NCBI GenBank assembly: GCA_963693315.1
Contig: OY856186.1
Location: 235,271,135 to 235,335,134, forward strand
Length of the DNA stretch: 64,000 bases
Origin: Diogma glabrata
Taxonomy: Eukaryota; Arthropoda; Insecta; Diptera; Cylindrotomidae
Direction: 5' to 3'
The stretch's first letter is position 1; every line of letters starts with the position of its first letter. Positions 21,415-33,339 of the stretch are shown piece after piece. Both the position numbers and the translations under genes were made by a program. Below the pieces are notes generated by a model. The model was not told the origin of the DNA. It searched no databases and saw nothing but the letters and a program-made list of their open reading frames with translations.

Positions 21415-21971
21415 AATGGAACTCGCAGAAATTTATAACGAAATTATAAATAAATTGACTCGCGAAAAGTTTATACTTCGTGTGGAAGCAGAAATCGCTT
21501 ATTAGAGAATTCGCGTTACGGGTTGACGACCACACCAAATTTCTAGAGAAAGATGCCGATTATTTCTCAATCCAAAGGGCAACATTTCAGTTAGAGATAG
21601 AGAAACACAGAGATAAAAATAAAGTGCTAAGACAGAGAACGGAACACCTACAAAATCAAGTAAGACAACTACAGCAAAAATAGACTTAGACAGTGATGAA
21701 AACAAAAACAAGATTAGTATTTTGGTCATTTCTAATGATCATTAAAACACTCGTCCAAGGAACTAGCGGACAATTTAGTTACGGCAAATCTAGAAATTAA
21801 GAAAAAAGAAGTTGAAAATAGAGAACTGCTAACATTAAATAATGAGGTAGAAACACAACTTACGGACCTTAAATCGGCATACTCGACTTTAAATACCGTG
21901 TTACAGCTAACTAGACAGAACTGCCGAAACCAAACTGAAAATAAAATCTTACGAAGAAAATTCACATGGTA
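21415..21971 (+). pseudogene. Broken coiled-coil ORF, possibly gag-derived
   Basis: ATG at 21415 opens MELAEIYNEIINKLTREKF and stops after 29 codons. The next frame (21480-21683) and another (about 21742-21971) continue with heptad-like Leu/Glu/Lys patterns (QNQVRQLQQK; NRELLTLNNEVETQL). Together they look like one coiled-coil protein of about 180 residues broken by frameshifts. The position after the primer site suits gag, but there is no zinc knuckle. Function is not assigned. Confidence 0.4.
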
Positions 21972-22651
21972 AAAATAAATAATACAAAATCTTAATCAAT
22001 GATTCCTAACGTAACATGACTCAAACAGAGCCAACTCAAACCATACACCAACACAACATCGACAACTCCCGACGACTCACTCCACTATACAGAACAACAC
22101 AATCTGGAAAACTTAATAATATTGAATATGTACCTAAAATTCAAGATATCGGTCCAAATAATTTTACAGCAACTCAAACAATAAAATTATCTTATGCTGA
22201 AATCTAAGAAAAAATGTTTTAATTGATCATAATGAAAGCAATGATTTTAAATTAAATAACACAGCAACAACAAGTAATAAGAACTCTTTGAAAACAAAGA
22301 TTCATTAGATGAAAGATGTTTCAAAATTACACATCAAGGCAATTTTCAAATAGTAAAAATTCAGTCAAATCAAATGTCCGACCAGAACCCAAAAAATTAA
22401 CTAAACCACATACAAATTTAAATTCTAAGTCTATTCTAACAACAAGTCAAAAATGTTCAAAACGTTAGTAGAATGGCACCGCCCACTAAACCATTTCCGA
22501 TAAATGACTATAACAAATCCGAAAAGTTTTATAGCAAATTTTCAAATTCTATCATTTCGCTTAGAGAACAAAATAAATCAAATATAAAAACGAAATCACC
22601 ACAAAAACACCACAAGTTTTCAAAAATAAAAACAACATAAGGAAGAATGAT

Positions 22652-23299
22652 TTGCAGAAAACTATTACGAAGTGCAGTCGAAGGAAGCAGAAAAACTATA
22701 CGGTTGAAACCGTTAAATCTAACAGTTCTACTACACCATCGAAAATTAACTGTGAATTGAATGGTAGGAAATTCCAACAAACAACAAAAGATAAAGCTAT
22801 AAATCAAACAATAGGTATTCCGAACCGTTTGAATCATTCTTTGCCAATAAATTTCTTTAACTTTATAAACAACCACACTTCCAATTATCATCGCGCTACT
22901 TCATCTAAAATTATAGGAAAATTATTTGAATTATTTACGTGTTTTTTAATTGTGATTTCCAACGCTAGGTGCTCTGATTTTAAAAATATATTAAAAGTAG
23001 AGAATTTTACGTCTAATCAGACTCGCAATCACGTTGAAAACAATATATTGTTATCAGTGCATTGGTTTAAATCAATATTGTATGAATTAGGGAACATACT
23101 CTCGACAAGTTTAAAATTGGAGTTTTGGCAGGATTCAATATTAAATAAAAACGTTTTGAAACATATTTTACATAAATACGGTCAATTAAAAACCAGACAT
23201 TTGTTACTGAATCTTAAGGGAAATGGTAAAAATACTGACACAAAGTCAGACAAGTATAATGATCAAATTCTCAAGACTTTCAATTATTTACTAATATAA
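22652..23299 (+). CDS. Open frame without ATG in the pol-less LTR element
   Basis: 215 codons without a stop, but no methionine codon in frame (it opens at a TTG), so a spliced or frameshifted start would be required. A hydrophobic stretch (LFELFTCFLIVISNARCS, residues 89-106) resembles a signal or membrane segment and is followed by N-glycosylation sequons (NFTSNQT). That layout could come from an envelope-like gene, but no family was recognised. Confidence 0.35.
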   Translation: MQKTITKCSRRKQKNYTVETVKSNSSTTPSKINCELNGRKFQQTTKDKAINQTIGIPNRLNHSLPINFFNFINNHTSNYHRATSSKIIGKLFELFTCFLIVISNARCSDFKNILKVENFTSNQTRNHVENNILLSVHWFKSILYELGNILSTSLKLEFWQDSILNKNVLKHILHKYGQLKTRHLLLNLKGNGKNTDTKSDKYNDQILKTFNYLLI

Positions 23300-23373
23300 T
23301 TATATTCTATTAACATAGAATGACTTTCGTAGTTTTAAGAATTTAAATATTTCAAGACCTAAACAATTATTTA

Positions 23374-23437
23374 TTAAAAAAAAAAAAAAAAAAATTTTCA
23401 AGCAAAAAAAAAAAAAAAAAAATTTTCAAGCAAAATG
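23374..23437 (+). repeat. Tandem duplication of an A-run unit
   Basis: Two adjacent copies of a run of about 19 A followed by TTTTCAAGC, next to further CAAGCAAAAT-type words to about 23530. Confidence 0.75.
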
Positions 23438-24446
23438 AGGTAAATCAGTAATTTAAACACAAAACATAAACGCTTACAAGCAAAATAATTTCAATTAACA
23501 ATTTAAGCACAAATCATAAATGCTCTCAAGCCAAAATTATATGTACTTCAAATATACAAAATAAATAAATAACAAATAAAAATTTATTCTCTTAAAACAT
23601 AATCAAATTCATTATAGAAAAAATGTATACCCAATAAAATAATATACTTATATGAAAACATTCATATAACAAAAACATAAGCAAAAGTTAATACTCTTAG
23701 CATAGTTTTTAATTTTTTTTTTATTTTATGTCATGCTGAATTTTTATAGTAGGAAATAATTTTAAAATAAAAACGCATCCAAACGATCTTTTTACCTAAA
23801 AAAGAGTTTGTTTTAAAATATACATACCATAGTTCAAATAAATAAATTTTTAAGTTCAGTACAAAAATTTTAACAAAAATAAATCATTGATTCTCTTTAT
23901 ACATAATATAAACCATTTTTTATAATTACTGAAATCAAACACCAAATAAACAAAAAAAAAAATTTAACCAAACATTTTCATTAGCGTAAAATTAAATATA
24001 GTAGTAACTCATTTTTTTTTTCTCTCAATGAAAATTTTCTTTACAAAGAAAAACATATTAAACATATTAAATTTCAAATATTAAATTTGCAAAACATATT
24101 AAATTTCAAAGTTCCCATAATATAAAAGTTACAATTTAACGTCACGAATTTTATTTATTAGTTAATTTTATTTATAATATACTATAATATACTCTACTAT
24201 ACTAACTAGAATAAACAAAAAAGAAAATCAGAGTAATCGAATTACGAAAACTAAATAATTTAAATAAAATTTTTCTTAAGGCCATTGTCATGAATTTATT
24301 TTTGTTTACATTTTAAGTTATTAAATTTTAAATAATTAAGTCATATACGTTAAAAAATAGTTTTTCAAGTTCAAGGTTAGTTTTTACATTTAATTACTAT
24401 ATGATTTCAAGAAAAATCCTTCAAGGAAGGCTTCTTCTTATTCCAT

Positions 24447-24457
24447 GGGGGAAAGAA
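24447..24457 (+). promoter_or_regulatory. Polypurine tract
   Basis: GGGGGAAAGAA directly upstream of the 3' LTR, the usual plus-strand primer. Confidence 0.75.
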
Positions 24458-25090
24458 TGTAAAGAGCCAATGTCAACTAATGGCCTCTTTACAATCTCAA
24501 ATTCTGTCATTTATAAGTAAAACCATTAGCTTGGTAAAATTTATAAAAAACGGAACAACAAAAAATATAAACTAACCATGAAAAAACATAACACTCGGCA
24601 ATAAATATCTTCCTCATTAAAAAAGTTAAATGTTTTGTTTATATTTTTGTTTATAATTATTTAGTTAAAAATGCAAAACTTAAATAATATTTTTTTATAT
24701 AAATTAAAGTAAATTTTAGTATTAAGTTGAGTTGATTTTTAGAAATATAGTGAGTTGAATTAAAAGAATCGAGTGAGTTGTGCATTAAGATTAAAAAAAC
24801 TAGTCGAGAATTAAATTAGAACAGTAGAGTTGTTTTTTGTGAATTAAAACGGTTGACTAGTTCTTGAAAATTTAAACAGTTGAAGAGATTTATCAAAAAT
24901 TACAAAGAAAATAATTCATAAGTATAATTAAATTTAAGTGAATTTTTATTGAAATAGTGATTTATAAATATAACCATACAGTTGAAAACAAAAATCAATA
25001 TAATTTAAATAAATCATTAAATATTTGTGTGTTTTTATTTAAGACGAAACTTCTTTTGATTATGTTGACCTTACCATCCTGGCCACAACA
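24458..25090 (+). repeat. 3' LTR
   Basis: 633 bp, preceded by the purine tract at about 24447-24457 and followed by the CGTT target duplicate. Confidence 0.93.
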
Positions 25091-25295
25091 CGTTCAAATT
25101 GTGTTGAAACTTAAAATAAACATTTATTTTTATGTATATTTGACGTTTGACAGTGCGCGGCTTGCTATTAGATTTTTTAACACTCTAATCGCATATAGAA
25201 TCGCAAAAATGGTAAAATGATAAAAAATTAATGATAAAATCGAAATGAAGAAATTTTTAACACTTCACCACTTCACAGTTACAGAATTTGGCTGC

Positions 25296-25453
25296 AGTTT
25301 TGTATTTTTGTTTGACGATAGACCTTTTATTCTTTTACACTTTGCCCACGGCTCCTGTATGAACGCAAGATCGTAAGCATCCTGTCCAATTAACCGGTTC
25401 AAATTAACTGAGGCCATTTCTGATCTGTTTTTTTCTGATTTATCTGAACGCAA
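25296..25453 (-). pseudogene. R1-like endonuclease N-terminal fragment
   Basis: The minus strand reads NLNRLIGQDAYDLAFIQEPW, the conserved catalytic-glutamate block near the start of R1-type ORF2, then GLSSNKNTKL before the inverted repeat interrupts it. It would join the pieces at 19640-19800. Confidence 0.75.
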
Positions 25454-27600
25454 CTTAATTTAGGTACTAGAGATTTGTGTCTTTATCGTACGGGTGTTCT
25501 GTGTGATTTAGAGTAAGCTGGTGAATCAGACATTACCCTAGAGTCAGACATTGTATGTGTACTATCCGAATTAGGATAATGTGATAAATCAGGCATGATC
25601 CTATAGTAAGACATGGTGCACAATTTTGTTGTTAGTTTATGTGATCCGTTTGGGGAAGCATCGTTCTCATCTAAAACTTTATTGTTTTCCATACAATATT
25701 TATCTAGAAAATAGGGAGGTACATTGGTCAACCACAACAGAGCCCTGTGTTGTGGTAAGGCATTTATTAAAACTGAAGGGCGCTTGGTCTCCAGAGTTCC
25801 GTACTAGCGATCAAGCACCATGGATATGAATAAATTTAAAATTGTGAATGAATTTTTCTGGGATCATATTATTTTATTGTACTTATTTAATATATACGTA
25901 TTGTTACGTTTTTACAAACCTTACTTCGAATTGGCCTTACTCTAAATTCGATAAACGTAATTCCCAATCTCTTTCTGAGTTCCATCACTGATTAGTAAGC
26001 AAACACACCAGGTTTTATTAAGTATTCAACTCCTTAATTGTTCCACAACAGGAAACAATACAGCAAACAATATTCCTAACTAGAATATTCCTTCAACAGC
26101 TTCAGAAACTCCAACGGTTGATTGTAGAAATTTCCAGTAACACAACGTTCAAAATAATACACAAATTATTTCTACTTCATAACACTTATAACTTTATTAC
26201 ACAAAAACTAATTTAAAAATCACTTTTATAATTATAACTTCACTATCGTAGGTTTTTTTTTTCTTTCTTAAATACAGTAAAAATCCCGAAAGACGGAATC
26301 TCAAGTTAGTCAAACTTTTTTCCGTCTTTCGAGAGTTTCCGTTATTCAGGAGTATATAGTTTTTACTGCCCGTTTTATAAATAAAGTGTAACGCAGCTTT
26401 CCTATTTGCGGGCGCGGATTGTTTCTTTCTCCTTAGGGAGCAGTGAGGCATTTTATTCCCACAGTGAGAAAACAATACTAATCAAGTTTCTTAACACTAT
26501 TATTAAGTTAAATTGAAGTTTTGTGCAAAACCATAAGTTGGTAGCAAAATTAAATTGTAAAAATTGCTTTGAACATTGTGGTCTTGTGCGGTTTATTCAC
26601 ACTGCCTACCGACGCTGATAGCTTATTTATTTGGTTAATTGCTTCTATCTGGACAACAAACCACCACAGGTTGCAGATGTCTGTATTAGTAAATGTAAGC
26701 GATGTTGTGTACGTTCCGCTTTATAATATGGTTGTCAAAGAACTGTTCAATTGGATTCATGAGGAAATATTTTTGCATACATAAATATTTAAGCGACTTT
26801 ATAGTTCCCCACATCTTTAAAGTTCTAACTTTAAATATCTAATGATTTATAAGTTAATTTGATGCTGGTTAAAGCAACTATATTTCCATTTTACTCGAGG
26901 CTTGAGATTATTAGGTACAAAAATTAGGTTTAGAATTACTGCAAAAGTTTGTTATATAATCGAGGCTGCAACGACATATTATTCGAAAGAGAATTAGTAA
27001 TCCTTGTGCTATGTATAATCAACAACGAACTGGTTGTTTGCAAAGCATATGATGATAGGTAAAACGACTAGTACATAAACCTGACAAACACACAATCAAA
27101 TTCTTAAAATTAATAGCATGAAGGGTTTAACACTTTGTAGATTTTAACACCAAAATCATTTGATTATTCCCACGAACATCCTCGAGTGATCCGGGCTGAC
27201 TTTTTTTCAATCAAACCTGGAAAGGAGCGTCAATTTACATTTTAAAACTTTTTCTAAAATATGCTCTAGCGTTTTAAGGACTTTTTCATAATTGTAATCT
27301 TTTGTATACTCCAACACCATATTGTAAAACAAACCTTTAAGCTCTCTAAGTTCTTGCCATAGCAAAAAATTTTCGGTTCACATGACCTAACCACCAAATA
27401 ATATGACCGAAATTTGACTATCTTAATAATGACAAAATTTAGACTGTTTCCAAACCGAAGCTCAAGTTCCGTAAAGAAATTACAATTGATATGTGTAGCA
27501 AGCTACAAGCTGAATAGGAAAAAAACAATCTGTGAGGCGTTACAATTCCCAATAGTTTACTATAGATTCATATAATGGTAATGGTTCTTACAAATTCAAT
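25454..27600. other. No gene recognised
   Basis: AT-rich sequence. A small inverted pair (CAGTAAAAA at 26274 and TTTTTACTG near 26366, with CCGAAAGACGGAA inside) could be a pogo-like remnant. Short ORFs (for example 26569-26784) have no recognisable features. Confidence 0.4.
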
Positions 27601-27614
27601 CCAGAAAATTAAGT

Positions 27615-28196
27615 TTGTTTTTAATAACAACTTTAATACTTCATAATGAAAATATTTTGTTAAAAACGGAGATCAAAACATTAAGCGGTCGTATCGACTA
27701 CCTTGAGCAAATACCATTAAACAATAGTATCGACATTATTGGATTTCCATTAATCAAAAATCAAGATATGCTGCAAAAGTCAATTCTAAAGCTTTTCAAT
27801 GACACAATGAAAACAAATGTTAACGAAGAAAGCATCATATCATGTTATCAGAAAAATATTATCAGCAATGCATCGGTGCCAAATAAAAATGTTACTTGTG
27901 TTAAATTTAATTCTAGTGTTAATAAATCGATAGTTATGAAATGCAAAAAATATCTTAAAGGTAAAAAAATTTGTGTAACTTGTGATGATAATAATCCAAT
28001 GTATTCAGAATGTTTTGTTAATGATAGCATGACCGCAAACAAAAGAAAATTATTCAAGGCTGCAAACAAAGTTAAAAAGGAAGCTAGTGTTAAGTACTTA
28101 TGGTTTCGTCAAGGAGATATATTTATGAGGGAACAAGATGGGAGTAGAATTATAGTGGTCAATGATTTGAAGGATCTTGATATTTTTAAACGTTAG
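27615..28196 (+). pseudogene. Non-LTR ORF1 protein (FP25K-like), 5' truncated
   Basis: About 193 codons with no ATG at the head. A coiled-coil-like start (LLKTEIKTLSGRIDYLEQ) precedes a globular part. The C-terminus (VNDSMTANKRKLFKAANKVKK then YLWFRQGDIFMREQDGS) follows the C-terminal module shared by many insect CR1/Jockey ORF1 proteins and the FP25K family. It binds element RNA. It is followed 16 nt later by ORF2 of the same element. Confidence 0.7.
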
Positions 28197-28212
28197 TTTT
28201 TAAAATAAAAAA

Positions 28213-28761
28213 ATGCCAGTAAATAAGAAAAATATAATATATATAGATCCTGATCACGATTCTACGTCCCCTCTTGATACTTCAAATGCTTCTCTAAATG
28301 CTAATTATAGCATAGTTGAGGAGGTTATTGTTCTGCATCAGAATATCCGTAGCATGCGTGCAAATTTAGATAAGTTTATAGCTCATGTTGATGTCCTAAA
28401 TAGTTAGTATTTGTTAGCGACAGAGGGCTTAGAAACATTATTGAATGAAGTAACACGACCTGCTTCTAATACCTGTATTGACCACTTTTTTGCAAGACTT
28501 CAACACTCCTCTAAAGTGATAATACAAACTCAATCACTTAATCTGAATATAACTGATCATAATCTGATTCATGCTACTATTAAACTTGAATCAATTCCTG
28601 AATCTGCGGAATTAAAATCTCTACCTACAACAACCGTAAATTATAATATTCTCACTGGATTGCTGTCGCAGGAGCTCTGGCTTAACATTTATAATGAACG
28701 TTGTCCCAATAAAGCATTGGATTTATTTATTGATGCCTTTTCTGATTATGTAAAACCATAG
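28213..28761 (+). pseudogene. Non-LTR ORF2 endonuclease with internal deletion
   Basis: ATG at 28213 opens the endonuclease (LHQNIRSMRANLDKFIAHVD), which stops at 28405-28407. The next frame resumes at once near the end of the same domain (LLNEVTRPASNTCIDHFFARL, then NITDHNLIHATI). Roughly 130 residues, including the catalytic Glu and GDFN-type Asp, are missing. The ORF then runs into the large inverted-repeat element at 28861. The remainder (RT) lies at 45265-47906. Confidence 0.78.
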
Positions 28762-29479
28762 ACAATATACTAGATGGTTTTCTCTCTGACATCAAACATG
28801 CATATAAGATTATTTCATGTCGTTGTGCTTCCAATTTTTATTGTTGTAAAAACAAATTTTAGAATGGGTAGAGAGTATTTAAAATATTTGCTATCTTTCT
28901 TTTTCTCACATGACAATATTAAACTCTGTAAAATTTAATATGGAGGGGAAAAATAAAAATATTAAAGGAAAAAATATTATATTTTGTATCTTTTTTGGCA
29001 ACTAAATTATCTAGGTATAAAACAAAAGAAATTTGTTTGCCCATGCGTGTGTGGGTTAAAATAAAAATTGATGGTTATTATTATTTTTAGATTTGTGTAT
29101 CTTTTTCATTTAGGATGGATTATTTAAAAGGAAAAGAAACCAATTTTTATTTTTGTTTTGTTTCGGATACAACAACAAATTTTAAATTGAAAGGAAAAGA
29201 AATCTTTGATTTTATTATTTTAGAATAAATACATTTCATTCATTAGAAAAAAAGTTTTTGTTTTTTTTTCAATTCATTCAATTTAAATTAGCATGGAATT
29301 TGTTTAAATTTCATAACTGAAAATTAAGAAGGTTACCAAATTCAGTAGTAGTTATTTTTCTTGGTCTCAGATTGCAAGAATAAGATTTTACATTATATCA
29401 GTAAAACAAAAACTTCCGTTTTTAATTAGTTCTGACTTCTGAGAGAACTTTTTTTACAGCTGTTGATTAGCCAGTTTTC

Positions 29480-30792
29480 TTTTTTTTTTTTTTTTTTTTT
29501 TATTCAAAGTTAGGCATGTTTAGTGTTAATTATAACAAATTATAAATTAACGTCTCTGAATATCCGAAGATACCATGCCAACTAGGGATAAGAATGGAAT
29601 AAAAATTAAGATTCTCTGAGAAATTTATGAACGTTAACTTTAAAGCCTTGAGGATTAAATTCATCAGGAAAAACCCAGGAAGGTAAGGCATTCCAAAGAT
29701 GAGAGACTCTGTTGAAAAAGTCACATTGGAAGGCTACAGTTCTACACCTAATTATTTGAACTGTAAAGGGATGCGCTGCTACGTTTGCTCTGGTGTGACG
29801 CGAAAGGTTTGCTGATTTAGGTAAAATCGATTTGATCTCTTCAGAAGCTCGCTCATCCATAATATATTTATAAAATATAGTCAAATCAGCAACATTTCTT
29901 CTGTGCTGCAAGGAATCAAGACCGTTAGTAAGACTTGGGTTACCAATGAGTTTAATAGCTCTACGCTGTACAGAATCAAGGCAGTTGAGACTACTCAAGT
30001 AAGCTCCACCCCATATGTGAGAACAGTATTCCATGCAGGGACGTATAAAAGATTTATAAACTAAAAGAAGTTGTTCGCTATCGAAAAACTTACGACATCG
30101 CCCCAAAAATCCTAACTTTTGAACAGCATTCTTAGCCAGATTAAAAATATGAGAATTCCACTTCATATTATTTTCAATCTCAACTCCTAGAAGTCTGACA
30201 GACTCATTCTCTAAAAGATTTTTGGGGCCAAACGTTAATGGAAAAGGATTGGGTGTCGTTATCCTAGAAAAATGACAAACCTGTGTTTTGCTTGTATTGA
30301 ATTCAACACTGTTAGCAATACCCCAATCCATAATTGTTTTAAGATCAGTGTTAAGGGAATCTATCAACTTTGATCTACACTCACTAAGCGCTAAGGGTGT
30401 ATATAATTTAGATGCTTCATGAGACGCATGAAGCGTGCTGTCATCAGCAAAACTATGTATAGGATGAACCGTTGAGTCCAACAAATCATTAATATAGATA
30501 AGAAAAAGAGTTGGTGACAAAGCGGAACCCTGAGGAACTCCTGCATTAGTTGAAAAAGTATTCGATGATACACCGTCAACATTGACCCGAAATTTTCGAT
30601 CAGATATAAAGCTCTGTGTCCAAGATATAAGCTGCTCGTCTAAACCATAGGATCTCAATTTGCATATAAGGTTGTTATGCCAAACTTTGTCAAATGCCTT
30701 GGAAATATCAAGAGCAACACCGAATGTTTCTCCAAAGTTTTCAAGCGACTTGTTCCAGATATGAGTGACAAAAGACAGCAAATCTCCCGTTC
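29480..30792 (-). mobile_element. 5'-truncated CR1/Jockey-group non-LTR insertion with poly(A)
   Basis: A T-run (29480-29501) is the poly(A) of a minus-strand insert. The right arm carries the uninterrupted site near 43945. An open frame (29606-30781, about 391 codons) covers the RT from ALDISKAFDKVWH through AGVPQGSALSPTLF and the catalytic SFADDSTL to the C-terminal thumb (YCSHIWGGA, LWNALPSWVF). The endonuclease and N-terminal RT are missing. The long intact frame suggests a fairly recent insertion. Confidence 0.88.
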
Positions 30793-30989
30793 AGTTTGTT
30801 TTGGTTTTTTTTAACGCTTTGGCAGCAATGGTTATGTAATCATTCGATGGGAGCATTCGTTTTCTGACTGTGTTTTATGCTGTGGATGTAATGGTTGATT
30901 GAAGAGTTTCCACTTTTTTTGTATGTTTAATGGGAACTATTGACGGCTATCATGGTCTTCTCAGTTGTAAGTCAATATTTATTATTTAC

Positions 30990-31251
30990 TTTTTTTTTTT
31001 TTTTTTTTTTTTTATTCAAAGTTAGGCATGTTTAGTGTTAATTATAATAAATTATAAATTAACGTCTCTGAATATCCGAAGATACCATGCCAACTAGGGA
31101 TAAGAATGGAATGCAAATTAGGATTCTCTGAGAAATTTATGAACGTTAACTTTAAAGCCTTGAGGATTAAATTCATCAGGGAAAACCCAGGAAGGTAAGG
31201 CATTCCAAAGATGAGAGACTCTGTTGAAAAAGTCACGCTGGAAAGCTACAG
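30990..31251 (-). mobile_element. Second, very short copy of the same non-LTR element
   Basis: A T-run (30990-31013) followed by about 240 bases nearly identical to the 3' end of the insert at 29480. Only the last residues of the ORF are kept. Confidence 0.9.
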
Positions 31252-31769
31252 CAACATTCAAAGCAAACGTTCACCGCCATCTGAACAAACGAAAATTTCT
31301 TAAAATTAACATACCATAAACAACATAAAATTTGTTGCAAGAACTATATTTTTACTTCGGTCTGAAAGACCTAAGTATTACATTCATGAGCTCAAAGTGA
31401 AATTCTTACCCCCACTTTTTTTGACATTTCTCGACGTTTTAGGACCTCCTGATTCTAAAAAAGCAAAAAAAAAAATGTGTGTCTGTCTGCCGGCCGTCAT
31501 TACCTACGCTGCAGGGAAAACCGCTGGAGGGATTTCAAAAATTTTTTTTTCTAAAAATAGGTATTTACAAGGGACAGGTCCGAAAGGACGCTGTGCTCGA
31601 TAACTGTACCGGAAGTGTGTCAAAAAAATCATTATGTGTGTCAAAAATAGCAAATTTTCATATTTTTGGCTTAAAAAACGTTCATTTTAAGTGATTACGA
31701 GTAGGAACATTAAATTTGGAGAAATCCTGACGGTCGGGATTGGTATGTAAGATCAAAAACTAGATTATT

Positions 31770-32560
31770 GCATTATAAGTTTGTCAAAAAAATGTTGTCA
31801 AGTGTGTCAAAAGAAAGATTTTTATTTATTTTTTTACCTAATTTTTTGGAAAAAAAAAAATAAAATTAATTGTTTGTTTAAAATGAAGTTTTATTATTAT
31901 TATTGAGAATTATGGCATTATGAGGTTGTCAAAAAAATGTTGTCAAGTGTGTCAAATGATTTTTATTTAGTTTTTTACCCTTTTTTGTGGAAAAAAATAA
32001 AATTGTTTTTTTGAAATGAAATTTTATTATTATTATTGAGAATTATGGATTATAAGTTTGTCAAAAAAATGTTGTCAAGTGTGTCAAAAGAAAGATTTTT
32101 ATTTATTTTTTTACCTAATTTTTTGGAAAAAAAAAATAAAATTAATTGTTTGTTTGAAATGAAGTTTTATTATTATTATTAAGAATTATGGCATTATGAG
32201 GTTGTCAAAAAAATGTTGTCAAGTGTGTCAAAAGATTTTTATTTAGTTGTTTACCCTTTTTTTGGAAAAAAATAAAATTGTTTCTTTGAAATGAAATTTT
32301 ATTATTATTATTGAGAATTATGGATTATAAGTTTGTCAAAAAAATGTTGACAAGTGTGTCAAAAGAAAGGTTTTTATTTATTTTTTACCCATTTTTTTTA
32401 GAAAACAATAAAATTAATAGTTTGTATGACATGATATTTTATTATTATTATAGAGAATTATGGCATTATAAGTTTGTCAAAAAATAATGTCAAGTGTGTC
32501 AAAAAATGATTTCATTTATTTTTTAGCCAATTTTTTGGAAAAAAATGTAGCTGTTTTTAT
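31770..32560 (+). repeat. About 140-bp minisatellite, six copies
   Basis: The word TTGTCAAGTGTGTCAAA recurs roughly every 140 bp (about 31795, 31940, 32075, 32216, 32346, 32486), followed by TTTTTATTTATTTT and then TTTTATTATTATTATTGAG. Alternate copies resemble each other most, which suggests a two-unit higher order. Confidence 0.85.
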
Positions 32561-32599
32561 GACGTAAATGTAATCTAAAACGAAATTAGACATGGAAGT

Positions 32600-33010
32600 T
32601 TTTGAATTTGTTATAGTTTTTGAAATATTTTTGGAATTTTGAAAAAGTTTGTATTGTTGATTTTGTAATAATTTTTGCAATATTTTTAGAATATCGGCAA
32701 AAGTTTTAATTTTTGATTTTGTAAGAATTTTTGAAATATTTTTAGAATTTTGAAAAATTTTAAATTTTTGATATTATTATAATTTTTGGAATTTTGAAAA
32801 AATTTTCAATTTTTGATTTTGTAATAATTTTTGCAATATTTTTAGAATTTTGGAAAAAGTTTGAATTTTTAAGAATTTTTGAAATGTTGGAATTTAGAAA
32901 AAATTTAAATATTTGATTTTATTCTAATTTTTGGAATATTTTTGGAATTATGAAAAAGATTGACTTCATTTAATTTTTACAATATTTTTGGAATTTTGAT
33001 TATAATTTTC
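32600..33010 (+). repeat. Degenerate AT-rich tandem repeat
   Basis: Repeated GAATTTTTGAAATATTTTTG-like words with a period of about 60-65 bp, directly after the 140-bp array. Confidence 0.6.
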
Positions 33011-33339
33011 TGGCAACGTATTGATGTTTCGTGTTAGTTGTGTAGTAAATTTTTAAACTGAGTTAAAAAAATGCTTGTACTTTAACAAAGAGTTATGTTT
33101 GATATACATCGCTGCTCAAAACTAAAAACCATGTCCTCATAAAAGTTTTTTACCGAAAACTATATCAAAATCTTTAACCCAGACCGAAGTCTTGATATCT
33201 CAGAGCTGTGAGATTTCAGCCCCTCCATATTTTTTTATTAAATTCAAACAGAAATTTGTTTTTACAAACGATTTGTGGGTTTTCAAAGTAATATTTTTTT
33301 AAATTCATAATATTTTTAAAAAAATTTATATGTGTTATA

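Larger units (their letters stand above)
20198..25090 (+). mobile_element. LTR retrotransposon lacking recognisable pol (non-autonomous)
   Basis: Direct repeats at 20198-20829 and 24458-25090 (632/633 bp) start TGTAAAG and end ACAACA, and differ mainly by small indels. CGTT is duplicated at 20194-20197 and 25091-25094. A primer site TGGCGCAGTTG lies five bases inside the 5' LTR and a purine tract GGGGGAAAGAA abuts the 3' LTR, so it reads on the plus strand. The 3.6-kb interior has no protease, RT or integrase motif in any frame. It must be mobilised by an autonomous relative. Confidence 0.92.
19909..25295. mobile_element. Inverted-repeat element that split the R1-like copy and later received an LTR element
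   Basis: The left end reads GCAGCCAATTCTGTAACTG followed by TGAAGTGGGGAAGTG. The right end is the inverse with few changes (25258-25295). Outside lie R1-like endonuclease pieces. Inside, once the LTR element is subtracted, only about 500 non-coding bases remain, so this would be a MITE-size DNA transposon. The outer part of the repeat can also be read as R1 endonuclease sequence, so the exact ends are uncertain. Confidence 0.5.
31353..33227. mobile_element. Insertion carrying a tandem minisatellite
   Basis: Absent from the right arm, with TATTTTT-like sequence on both sides as the possible target duplicate. The ends carry inverted CTTCGGTCTG (31354) and CAGACCGAAG (33180), the latter about 40 bp inside. 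The head has GTGTGTCTGTCTGCCGGCCG. It has no ORF worth calling. It could be a Helitron-like or other non-autonomous element carrying satellite units. Confidence 0.6.

Noticed and set aside
23374..23437. Poly(A) tails of non-LTR insertions
   Set aside because: The A-runs are followed by a repeated CAAGC unit and show no target duplication or RT sequence; a tandem duplication explains them better.
26274..26370. Pogo-like MITE
   Set aside because: The CAGTAAAAA/TTTTTACTG ends are short and lack a TA duplicate on the right.
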